Part shown: positions 11,682 to 21,400 of the stretch, piece by piece
Position numbering within the stretch: position 1 is the stretch's first letter
How the letters are laid out: each line of letters starts with the position of its first letter
Assembly (NCBI GenBank): GCA_025603075.1
Contig: MU626261.1
Location: forward strand, 62,001 to 126,000
Direction of reading: 5' to 3'
DNA: 64,000 nt
Source of the DNA: Neoconidiobolus thromboides FSU 785
Taxonomy: Eukaryota > Entomophthoromycota > Entomophthoromycetes > Entomophthorales > Neoconidiobolaceae
Made by a program: the position numbers and the translations under genes
The notes under the pieces: generated by a model
The model's database searches: none
What the model was told of the DNA's origin: nothing
Seen by the model: the letters and a program-made list of their open reading frames with translations, nothing else

Positions 11682-11900
11682 AGTGGTTAGAATCAAAATC
11701 AATTTCTGAAGGACATTGCCTCCCCGTTTTGATATACATATTTGTTGGAGTATAAAAGAGACTCTTCAAGATAATAACTCGAGACTTTTTAATTGGATTA
11801 TTCCCTAATGTTGTACCTTTAATAAAGCCATCAAATCTTTTTGATAATATTTTACGTAGATTTACAGTAGTTTTATCTATTATATTTGTCTTATATAGTC
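11682..11900 (-). pseudogene. Coding remnant inside the long-inverted-repeat element
   Basis: Reading right to left gives LRKILSKRFDGFIKGTTLGN and later FYTPTNM. The plus strand near 52466-52606 encodes LRKVLPKRFSGFIKGIILGN and FYTPTSM. Protein-level similarity in two separately decayed copies suggests a former element-encoded protein, possibly a transposase, but no DDE or other catalytic motif is visible. The nominal ATG of this frame belongs to the inserted MITE. Confidence 0.5.
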
Positions 11901-11912
11901 CGTAGTATATTA

Positions 11913-12015
11913 TATGGGGATGTTTTTTTGTCTTCATTACTTTTTCCATTTTTAAGCGTTATTTGAGTGGAAAGATTGTTAGCAAAATTCTTAAACGAAA
12001 AAATACATCCCCATA
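11913..12015 (+). mobile_element. MITE-A copy 7, nested in the long-inverted-repeat element
   Basis: TATGGGGATG...CATCCCCATA inserted in the sequence GTATATTA^TGCTATTCTTCATAA. The related sequence near 52409 (read on the minus strand) runs GTATATTACGTGCTATTC without insertion. This fixes the element at about 101 bp flanked by TA. Confidence 0.92.
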
Positions 12016-13039
12016 TGCTATTCTTCATAATTCAAGTCTATCTTAGTTATGTAAACTAAGACTTTTTGACTTATGGCTAGTTAATCAAGTAAGAATTAAT
12101 TTTGATCCCAATCATTGAGTACTAGATTCCACAATTAATAGCTAAATTAATAAATAGCTAAAAAGTAAGAAGTTATAATAATAAATAAAAATTACTATTA
12201 TATTATTTATATTATAAAATAGTCAACTATAGTTTTAAAGCTAGCCACTTCCCCTTATACAGTTATTTATTAATTCAGTGATATACTAATAATGTAATTA
12301 TAATATAAAAATAATTTGTTTATTTAATAGTAAATCTACAATGTTGATTATAAAACAGTTAATAATCAATATTTTTTAATGAATTTTTATAAATATTTAT
12401 TTATTTATATACTACAACTTTAATTAATATCAATATATAAGTTATATTAGTAAAAACCTTGCTAATATGTTAATTTTTACTAAGTTTGGTAGAAGCTCTG
12501 CTAACTTATAATATAAATTATAATAAAATAATTTAAAACTGTGATGAGTAATTTTAGTTTTTAAAAAGAATTTATTTTTACAGAATTTAAACTTTTTAAA
12601 ATATAGAATCTTTAATTGGATAGAAAATGAAACCAATTTCAATATCACTATATAAACATTTTTTAATAAATTGTTTAAATTGATATCAAAGCATTTAATT
12701 TCTATCTAAGTGATAAGTGTATAATAAAAATATCTAGGTTCTATGATATTTTCAGCATTTCTTGGTTTTGTCTCTACCTAAGCTACTATTAAAGAAATAT
12801 TGTTAGTCAAATTTGCTTTATACTATAACCGATTATGAAAAAATACAAATATTAATTTGTTCAATTGAGAAAATTCAAAATGTGGGAAAATAGTGGTGAC
12901 CAATTAAAAGGTTCGAATCTCACAACCTTAAATTTTTATTGAGTTATAAATTGAGAAAAAGTAATACCTATCTTAACTGAGAGGTTGATGTCCCTGTTTT
13001 TTCGTAATTAGTTATAGTTTGTCTCAATATTTATTGAGA

Positions 13040-13143
13040 TATGGGAATGCTTTTTTTGACTTCATTATTTTTTCCATTTTTAAGTGCTATTTAAGCGAAA
13101 AATTTGTTAGTAAAGTTCTTAAACACAAAAATACATCCCCATA
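13040..13143 (+). mobile_element. MITE-A copy 8
   Basis: TATGGGAATGCTTTTTTTGA ... ACACAAAAATACATCCCCAT, with the usual core AAGTGCTATTTAAGCGAAAA. Confidence 0.9.
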
Positions 13144-14109
13144 TTTTGAATAAATTTTAGAATAATTGTAAAATTTTATACATTTTAGTCGTGTTTATAA
13201 AATAACGTTTTTAAAAGGTAGTCATTATTTTGATTCATGGATAAGAGGCACTTGAAAGCTATCAGCTCTTTCAAGGTTTCAAAAAAAGACTATTATAATA
13301 TAGTTACTATATAATTTTATTGGACTCGTATTATTTAACTCTTAAAACCCTCTTATTTAGAACTGATTCAATTTAGATTCATTTTTTTAAATTTGTTATA
13401 AAAGATATAGACAACAAATAAAAAAATAGTATCTAAATCCAACTAGTTTTAAATACTTATTTTTGTGACACTCGAAACTTTTTACAGTTTATGAATATAT
13501 ATTATATTACATACTTTATAATGTATATGTTTTTACTATAAAGAATTCTGAAAGAATTTTCTCATCAAGCTAACATTTTTTAATTAGTATTTATTATGTA
13601 AATCATACAAAGCTTGTAAAAAACTGGTTATAGTAACATGATTTATAAAATCTATTAAGATGAAATAAATCGTAATAGAATTGATAAAGCTAGTAATTTT
13701 ATTTATTAATTTAATATAATAAAATATATTGATGAAAATGGTTATATATTAATGAAATGTTGACCCGAAATTGAAGAAGATTATTACTATAAACTCTTAA
13801 TCTAAATTATTATTTTATTGAATATAATAATGGTTTATTTAGATATAATGAATTAATATAGAAGCTCTAGTATAATAATCTTTGTCAAACTAGCCAATTA
13901 ATGTTAAAATCATACTTCAATTATATCTATTAAAAAATTCAAAAATTACTATATAAAGTAAAAAAAATAAAAGGTCAATTAATATTATAAAAACGACAAC
14001 CATAATAATTATAAATCGGATAGCAAATATTGTTATTATACAGAAGAAAATAATATAAATAAGAAAAAAATTTCAACATTAAGACATCAAAAATAATAAT
14101 ATTAAAAAA

Positions 14110-14559
14110 ATGAAGTTTAATACCTTATTCACTTTACTCGTTTTGAACAGTGCCTTCTCCTTTAGCTTTAGAAGCCAAGAGCTCACTAATCTTGATACAA
14201 GGGAATATATCCAGCCTCGTGGAATATTCAGCACCATTGGTAATGTTGGAAACAAGGTTACTAACTTAGGCAATAAAGTAAACAATGCAGCTAGCACTAT
14301 TAAAACTGTATGGAATACTGGAAAAAATCTATTAGGCCACTCTAATAACCAGGGTGGGCAAGGAAGAGGTAACAATCAAAATACCCAAGGAAACAACAGA
14401 GGCCAAGCCAAGAATACCCAAAAGTTACAAGGGGGAGGTAGAGGACAGCCTAAAGGCAATAACCAAAGCGTAAAAGGTGGAAATACAGGTAGCGGTAAGA
14501 GCTCTAACAATGGCTCCAAACGTCTTAGTATTGGCCTTGGTAAAAAAGGGAAAAAATAG
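14110..14559 (+). CDS. Small secreted basic Gly/Asn/Gln-rich protein
   Basis: 149 residues, not recognised. Residues 1-20 (MKFNTLFTLLVLNSAFSFSF) form a clear signal peptide: one Lys, a hydrophobic core, then small residues. Residues ~33-75 may form amphipathic helices (NVGNKVTNLGNKVNNAAS). From ~76 the chain is low-complexity Gly/Asn/Gln with evenly spaced Lys/Arg, ending SIGLGKKGKK. By count the mature part has about 21 Lys/Arg against 3 acidic residues and no Cys. The ATG follows an A-rich leader and no intron is needed. It could be a wall- or surface-binding protein, a secreted effector, or a cationic antimicrobial-like protein; the sequence does not decide. Confidence 0.75.
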   Translation: MKFNTLFTLLVLNSAFSFSFRSQELTNLDTREYIQPRGIFSTIGNVGNKVTNLGNKVNNAASTIKTVWNTGKNLLGHSNNQGGQGRGNNQNTQGNNRGQAKNTQKLQGGGRGQPKGNNQSVKGGNTGSGKSSNNGSKRLSIGLGKKGKK

Positions 14560-14948
14560 TTGATCTATACTAATTTCTTTTTTACTATATTTTAAGTTTA
14601 ATAGCCAAATAAAACTTGATTTCATTAATTTCATTAAGTTATTTTTAAAAATTGAATAACCTAATTAAAGTGTAGAGTATAACAATTTTATGTGTTGAAA
14701 CAATAATTTATATCATTAAATTTATTAATGTAGTTTATTTTAAAACGTTTAGTTATATCTAATAATTTAAAATATAAAAGTTACCCAAGGTTGCTATTTT
14801 AATTAAGAGCTGATATAAAGTATCATTATTACTGAGCCTAATATTCTGTCATATAAGGTTGCTATATTTGAAATATCCATAAATTTAATAAACCATTTTT
14901 AATAAAAAATCGAAATTATAGCAACTATATAAACAAAAAAACATTATA
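14560..14948. other. Convergent 3' spacer
   Basis: AT-rich sequence between the ends of the secreted-protein gene (+) and the orphan gene (-). Nothing further was seen. Confidence 0.6.
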
Positions 14949-15515
14949 TTAAGTTAATAAAGATTCAGATTGGAGTTTAGGTGTAATAGAAAATGAAACA
15001 GTTAGAGGTCTAGGTTGGTTAGGAAAGATGGGATCGAACCCATTAAAAATCATCTCATCAAAAGAGCGTATGCTTCTAAGCTGTTTACGTGCAATGATTT
15101 CTCCATCATTTCTTTCATTTTCCAATGACAGGCTTCGGATTTTAAGGTCACGATCACTATTACCTTCAACTTGTATATTTCGACATTTAAAAAAAGATTT
15201 ACGTTTAGTCTGCTGTTGTTGGCTAGCACTAATTAAGTTTAAAGAGGATTGTGGTCGATTATGCTTTAAACTGTTCCTTTTACTTTGAAAAGATCTTCTA
15301 CTGCTATTTGTAAAGTCTAAACTCTTAATAATACTAGGTATGATTGGTAGTGAGATCCTTTTGTTCTTTTCTTTATTTGGTTGTGGACTTGGTGGTATCG
15401 AAGGTAGCTTTTCGAATTTTGACTCTTTCTTCGCTGGCTTAAGCTTGTTAAATAAATTAGCTATATTAAACTTTTTTAATATGCCATCTTTCTTATATTT
15501 CTTTTCATTATTCAT
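14949..15515 (-). CDS. Orphan basic, probably disordered protein
   Basis: 188 residues in one exon, starting at 15515; not recognised. The N-terminus is Lys-rich (MNNEKKYKKDGILKKF), followed by a Pro-rich stretch (LPSIPPSPQPN). Several basophilic-kinase-like sites follow: KRISL, SRRSF, SKRNSL and KRKSF. There is also a Gln run. No membrane segment or signal peptide is visible. Repeated R/K-x-S sites suggest a PKA/AGC-kinase substrate, but that is inference. Its codon choice is less AT-extreme than the chance frames nearby, which supports a real gene. It lies with the secreted-protein gene between the two HSF genes. Confidence 0.55.
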   Translation of the reverse strand: MNNEKKYKKDGILKKFNIANLFNKLKPAKKESKFEKLPSIPPSPQPNKEKNKRISLPIIPSIIKSLDFTNSSRRSFQSKRNSLKHNRPQSSLNLISASQQQQTKRKSFFKCRNIQVEGNSDRDLKIRSLSLENERNDGEIIARKQLRSIRSFDEMIFNGFDPIFPNQPRPLTVSFSITPKLQSESLLT

Positions 15516-16322
15516 AATTACTTATTTATCTACAACAACTCAATTGCCGTAAATTATTTTAATGGTTCAATTTATTTCTATAGGTCTATTTATGTTATTA
15601 TTTATTATTTATATTATTTATATTATTGTCTATTTTGTTGATGTTAAAATGTTAACAGATAATAAATAATCTTCCTATTTATATATTTTTTTATAATCAT
15701 TTGCATAAAAATATGAATAAAAAAAGCATGCTATTTAAACTAAATAATAAGAAGTTAATAACCAACTTGAAAAATAAGCCTAATGATTTGCTAATTAGAT
15801 GGTTAAAAATACTAATAAACTTATTTTTACAGTTATTCATTTCCCCATTTTTTACACCCGTGAAATATTGGCACTTTTTTTCTCCAATGGTGGATTCTTT
15901 TAAACTGCCCCCGCTTATTTTATAATAGTACTTTTTTGTTTATTGATTATTTATAACCTATTTTTACTCAATCGGATTTTAGATATAGTTAAAACTACTG
16001 AGCTTTAAAAATCTTTAAAAATCTTTAAAAAAACCTTAACCTTTTCTTATATATTTTGTGCACTTATTGCAACTCTATTTTGACTTAACTTACTATTGGT
16101 TTAAGAATAAAGTTCAGCCAAAATTAAATTAGTATATATGAATCAGGCTTTTTTTAAAGCCATAAAAAAATAATTATTCTAAAAACTACCGCTAAATAAG
16201 TAATAATAGAGCCACAACAGGTATAAAAATGAGATAAAAACTCTGAGGAGAAATAAATAATTAAAATTAAACTTTAAATATAACACTTTAAACTCAAACT
16301 GAATCTATATTTTTTAATAATA
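15516..16322. other. Intergenic spacer with repeat C copy 3
   Basis: AT-rich. It contains repeat C copy 3 and a short direct repeat AAATCTTTAAAAATCTTTAA near 16006. The 74-codon frame at 15701-15925 has no supporting feature. Confidence 0.6.
16062..16240 (+). repeat. Repeat C copy 3
   Basis: TTGCAACTCT, then AAAGTTCAGCCAAAATTAAA, then AATCAGGCTT and TTCTAAAAACTACCGCTAAA, in the order seen at 3.7 and 6.6 kb. There is no MITE insertion. Confidence 0.6.
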
Positions 16323-17032
16323 TTACAATAAAAAGTTTGGAAATGAAGGAAGAGATTTATAATCAAAACCCAGTTTATAGCAAGTGTAGCTATTATAGTA
16401 GTAGTAGTAATTGTTATAATTATAATTATAATTATAATTATAGGGATAATAACAGGGATAATAACAGGGGTATTGGAGCCTATTAACGCAGCTGCTATTG
16501 TCAATATATTGATTATTATCATTGTTTGCATCAAATGACAATAAAGGATTTTCCAAGTTATCCAGCTTAGTACTATCATCATTATTTTGACCCGTTTTCT
16601 TTTTAGGCTTATAACATTTAACTTTCTGGCGACGAATATTAGTTAGCAACTCAGGATGATCTTTTATAAAATACTCGTTTTTAAATTGAATTATATGTAT
16701 ATTCTTATATTCCTTTTTCCTACTATCGCTTAATCTATAGAAATGATACAACTAAAAATAAATAAATTGCAAAATAATAATGCTAAAACTTACATTTAAT
16801 TGACGGAAGAAAGAGCCCAATGTTGAACTTTTAAAATACATTTTTAGGATATTTTCAAATTTTTTACTGTCGTGTATATAAAAACTATGACCATCATTTG
16901 CCCATGATAATAGTTCACTGTATAAATTTTCATTGAGTAATCTAAGTAAAGTATAAATAAACTTCGCTATTGTTTATAATCAAATTAAAAATACTTGTAA
17001 AGCGTTAAAATAAAGTCGGCCACCTTTTTCAT
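16323..17032 (-). CDS. Small HSF-type DNA-binding protein (HSF gene 2)
   Basis: Probable transcription factor related to HSF gene 1. Exons 16995-17032, 16794-16941 and 16323-16751 give 204 residues (introns of 53 and 42 nt). The first intron falls at the same place and phase as in gene 1 (phase 2, after FILTLY/FILTLH), which supports both models and common descent. The domain covers about residues 6-105: FILTLYKLLNENLYSELLSW, GSFFRQLNLYHFYRL (recognition helix) and FKNEYF. KCYKPKKKTG is a basic patch. The tail is remarkably Tyr/Asn-rich (YNYNYNYNYNNYYYYY), encoded by a TTATAA-type microsatellite at about 16395-16440. There is no coiled coil. The gene points towards HSF gene 1. Confidence 0.85.
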
Positions 17033-18499
17033 TTTGTTTGATTATTTCTCATACCTTTCATGTCTTTATATTTATTTACATTTTAGTAATAAGATCATTT
17101 TTTTAATAATATTAATCATTTGAACCTAATCTGTTTTAAACAAAGAAATTATTCTAAGTTATATATTATTCAGGTTTTTTAATATTTCTTTGTTTTTAAG
17201 AGAACTTATGAATTAAGTTACTAGAATTTAAATAACCCCTTACTTTATTATTATACTAATATTAATTATAATAATAGTAGTACTATTGGTAATTTTATTA
17301 ATAACAGACTTATGGTTTTATATCAATCAATACATGATCCAATATTCAAAATGTATATGTTAATAATAAATACCTTAATAAATGATGACTTTATATAAGT
17401 AATATCATTAATATAATATAATTTACATTTAAATTTTGATTGATATTAAAATCAGCTGTCATTTTTATAAGTAGAGAGAGGTTTTTTGTTCAAAACATTT
17501 TTAAAAATTAATAAAAAAGGGACTTCATTATTTCTAAAATTAAACTTTAATTGTAAGATTAAAAATGACTGACCATACCAGTTTAATTTACTCCTGTAAC
17601 TCTCAAAATAATAATTTAATAATTGGAATGAAACTAGGTTTTAATATAAACATTTCAACTAACCTGTCTTTAAGCTTATAAAGCGGGTTTAGAGATCAAA
17701 GTAAAATTTACGATCATTATCATTATAATATATGGTCATTACTAATTTCATGTCTCGTTAACTTTTATTTTTAACAGTTATGGATAAATAACTTCGATTT
17801 GTACATAAGTTTTGATTTACTGTTATCGTAATATAATGAATATAGCTCAGGAGATAGTTATATCTTATCTTATGATATATTAGCATCTATATATATCAAA
17901 AATGTACTAAGATTTAAATGTATTAGCAAATTATTAGCTTTGGGGGTATAAACTTTTTACCCCAAAGTAGTTTATATCATATATTTAAACTAACAAATTT
18001 TATGTCTTTACTTTCTCGAGTGTAAATTACCAACTGTTAAACTTCGAATATGAAATATTTAACTGTTGATTTAGGAATAAATTTATGGATATAATTTCTG
18101 TCAAAGCTTAAGAATTAAGTTTTAAAATACATAACTAAACAAATAGCAATCGAAGAAATTTTGCGAGAAATTGCATATGTGAACTTTAACAACTGCACTT
18201 CAGTCACCAGAACTAGATTTTATGAAATAACGAATTTTGTCCAATAAAATTAAGGAAAATTATAGCAAAGTTTACAAAACTTAGAATGATCTGACACCGT
18301 TACAGATCTTGACTAAATTAATTTCAACTTAAATGTTTAATATGATATTATGTTATTTATTAAAAAAAACTCATTTGTTATAATAATTTTATTTTATTAA
18401 TTATTTATCAATCTCATTTAATTATTCATTTTATATATTAATCTCATTAACTAGCATCTAATAACCAACACTCACTTTATTTTTAAATTAGATTTCATA
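17033..18499. other. Divergent intergenic spacer (HSF gene 2 / RasGEF promoters)
   Basis: AT-rich spacer between two divergent starts. It contains one perfect-looking hairpin (17938-17967). No other feature was recognised. Confidence 0.6.
17938..17967. repeat. Short inverted repeat
   Basis: CTTTGGGGGTA and TACCCCAAAG pair as a 10-bp stem with one bulged G and a ~9-nt loop. It stands out as GC-rich in an AT-rich spacer. Confidence 0.6.
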
Positions 18500-21400
18500 A
18501 TGGCAAAACAAAGGCCTAAGAACGAGCTTATTAGTAAAAATACAATAGCTAATGAGTGGATTATAGCTTCAAATGATTCAATTAGTAAGATGAAGTTGGT
18601 AGAAAAGAAGTTGAAAAAACATGATACCAGCTCTGTAGTTCATGAGATACAAAGTCTGGTTGAATGCATTGAAGATATATTTAAAAAAAGTGACATTGAT
18701 ACTCAAAGCAACATTCTTTTATCAAATATGGATTTACGTGTACAACAGAGAGATTTCATCCGAAACTTAATGAAATTGCTAATTATATATAGAGTATTAT
18801 TAACAAATTGGGATAATGAACATTTTGAAGAGTCTGCTATTTTATTAGCAAAAGAGGTACGAGACTCTTTTAAAAAAATGGTGAGGACCAGGAAGAGTTT
18901 ACATGTCCAGTTCAGATTAGACACAGACACAAATACAAATCCTGGCTCCACTTGTAGGGAGTCGTTTGAAATAAATTCACAAAGATATGCTGATTCAATG
19001 TCTTCAGCATCAAATGTACAGCAAAGTATGACCAGATCTAGTTCAACAGAATCCATGATAATAGAGAAATACAGTTTACCTAGAAAGTGTTCCTCGGTTA
19101 CTAGCTCTAAAGGTAATTTTTAATTATATGATTCATTCGGGATAGTCTTTTTTGCTACTCTTTTTTTCTTTTTTTATGCAATGTAAAGTTGAAAAAAACC
19201 ATTATTAAAATAGTAGATCAAAAAATACTTTCATTTATTTTGTGTATAATCATGAAGCTTTGATTAAAATTGGATATTAGATAAATTAGAACCAAGTAAC
19301 TTAGCACAGAACAATGTGTCAATAAGCGGCTCATTATCTTCGACATCAATCGCAATGAATGAAGAAGAAATACAAAAAGTGCTTAATGAAATGGACGCAT
19401 ATAATACATCTTCGTTAACGATTGAAGATGAAATCATTTCAGATAATAATATAGATGCTGAAATCCTTGGGGTAAGCAAAGTGAATATAATGGAATTTGG
19501 AACTACTGATGAAGAGTCTTCATCTATTGATAATCAAATAGGTAGTTTATTTGTTTTTTATACTAGTATTTTAAATAAAGCCAAATATAGTTTCAGAAGA
19601 AAGAGTTAGCATAAGTTCCAGGGATATTAAAGACAATAGTTCTATAACAAAAGAAGTCTCCATTTTATCAGAAATAAGTCATGAAGTAGAGAACATACCT
19701 GAAGCCATAGTTCCCTGTAAAGGAGATAACCTGGCCTTAATTGAAGCTGGAAGGTTGGAAGATAAGGATTTAAATGTCAAAGACCAGGAAGAGAGTAAAA
19801 CTAATATTAGTAGAAACGACAGTGATGAAGGATATATTAGATCTCCAACTTATTCCAAGGAAAGTTTGGCTTCAGTTATCTTAGTAAATGAAAATAGTTC
19901 TGCTTCAAATATCCTAAGAAGCTCTGATGAATCAAATTATTCTATTGAAAGTGAAGTAAATGTAGAAGCAGGACTTTATGATGATGATTCGTCAAAAAAA
20001 AAATCTATATCAAACAAACCGAGCATAAATTCGTTTTTGACCTCAAGTTCTGATGAAACTGAAACAACTAGTGAGACAATATCGTCAACTGGGTATGATT
20101 CAACTCCAATTGAATCAGTAGAGGATTCTGATTATTCAACATCCCATCCATCAAATTACCGAGATTCGGAGGAGGAGTCTGATTACTTAGAAGATCACTC
20201 AGATCAGAGCTCTCTTGTAGAAGAGTCATATATATCCAATATGACAAGTAACTTAAGTATGGTTAGTAATACGAAATCTGTGAAATCAAGTATGTCAAAA
20301 GGAACTTCCATAAATTCATTCGAAACTAACTCAAAGCAAGTTAACAATGTTGAAGTACATGAATCTTCTACAAATGGCATATTAAACATTAGCTCCATTG
20401 ATATTAAAGTTGATATACCGATAGATCAGATTGATAAAATTAAAATGTCTTTTGATGAGCCAGATAGATCTTCTATAAACATAGTATTAAATAACGCAGT
20501 AAATACTAACTGCAATGAAAACCCAGACAATAGCGAAAAGCAAAGCATTGAATTAGCTGACCATGAGTATTTTAGTAAAGAGAATTTATCATTGAGGTCA
20601 AAGGGCTCTATTAGCAACTTAGACGATAAACAAGAGGTGTTAGAAGACAAAGTTTCAATAAATTCAAATAAAAGTAATTCTAAACCTATAAAAACACAGA
20701 AAGCGCCAAAAGATGAGGAAACTCAATCAATGGATTCGAAATTAGATGAAAGTATTGTGCAAACAAGTAAAGCATCTTCAATAAAGTCTAGAGATTCCAA
20801 TGGTTTAGGTAAATCAAATTCTATTCATTCTACCATAAGCAGTCGAGCTTCAAATAAAATTAATATGGATGGCAATAGCATGCATAGCAAAATTGACAAT
20901 AATAAAACTGTCGGAGATTCAACACAACACAATGACTCCATATCCATTACTTCAAGTAGAATCCAGCATGATAATTCAACAGAGATGTCTATCGAAGAAA
21001 TTGATAGAAAACCTAATAAAAGAGAAGGTAGCATCCTGACGGAGTCATCAAATGAAGAAATTAATTCAGATAAAGATGAGCCCAGGATAAAGCTTAAAGA
21101 AAAAATGGAAACTTTAGAGGAATATCAATTATCAACCAAGTCAAGTATGAATCAAATGAATAGGGATTCAGTTATATCCACTACAACAATTAAACAATAC
21201 AAGGTCGACAACTCGGGTAAAACCAGGAGTAGTCTTCGGGCTTCAACTTTATCGGCAAAGACAATAAAACTGGAGGATATCCTACATGAAGAATCAGAAA
21301 GTAAAGAAGGCAATGAAAGCGAAAAATCATCGATTAAATCATACGATAAAAATGAAGATTCAATGCTCGAAGTTGAAATGTTAAAGGCAGAAAACAATAG

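Larger units (their letters stand above)
11150..12642. mobile_element. ~1.49-kb element with ~540-bp nearly identical inverted arms
   Basis: The left arm (11150 to about 11690) and right arm (about 12105 to 12642) are reverse complements with very few differences over about 540 bp, starting TTCAAATTGG / TTGAAATTGG. The ~400-bp centre contains, on the minus strand, a coding remnant (KRFDGFIKG, then FYTPT) that recurs at 52.5 kb, and MITE-A copy 7 inserted within it. Diverged relatives lie at about 38.2-39.7, 52.3-52.6 and 53.1-53.3 kb. It may be a foldback or DNA transposon derivative of a family I cannot name. Confidence 0.8.
9675..14109. other. Repeat-rich intergenic block
   Basis: Between HSF gene 1 and the secreted-protein gene. 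It holds MITE-A copies 4-8, a decanucleotide tandem repeat and the 1.5-kb long-inverted-repeat element. No host gene was recognised. Confidence 0.7.

Noticed and set aside
12442-12648. Minus-strand ORF of 68 codons
   Set aside because: Lies in the inverted arm of the 11-kb element; Lys/Phe/Leu/Ile-rich, typical of AT-rich non-coding DNA. The left arm carries the same sequence.
12900-12935. tRNA-like B box GGTTCGAATC
   Set aside because: The flanking bases do not form a T-stem and no D-arm, anticodon arm or acceptor stem was found.
15701-15925. Plus-strand ORF of 74 codons
   Set aside because: Lys/Asn/Leu/Phe composition, no domain, no supporting promoter or splice signals.
16274-16582. Minus-strand ORF with long Ile/Thr runs
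   Set aside because: A shifted reading of the microsatellite in HSF gene 2, whose own frame contains the DNA-binding domain.
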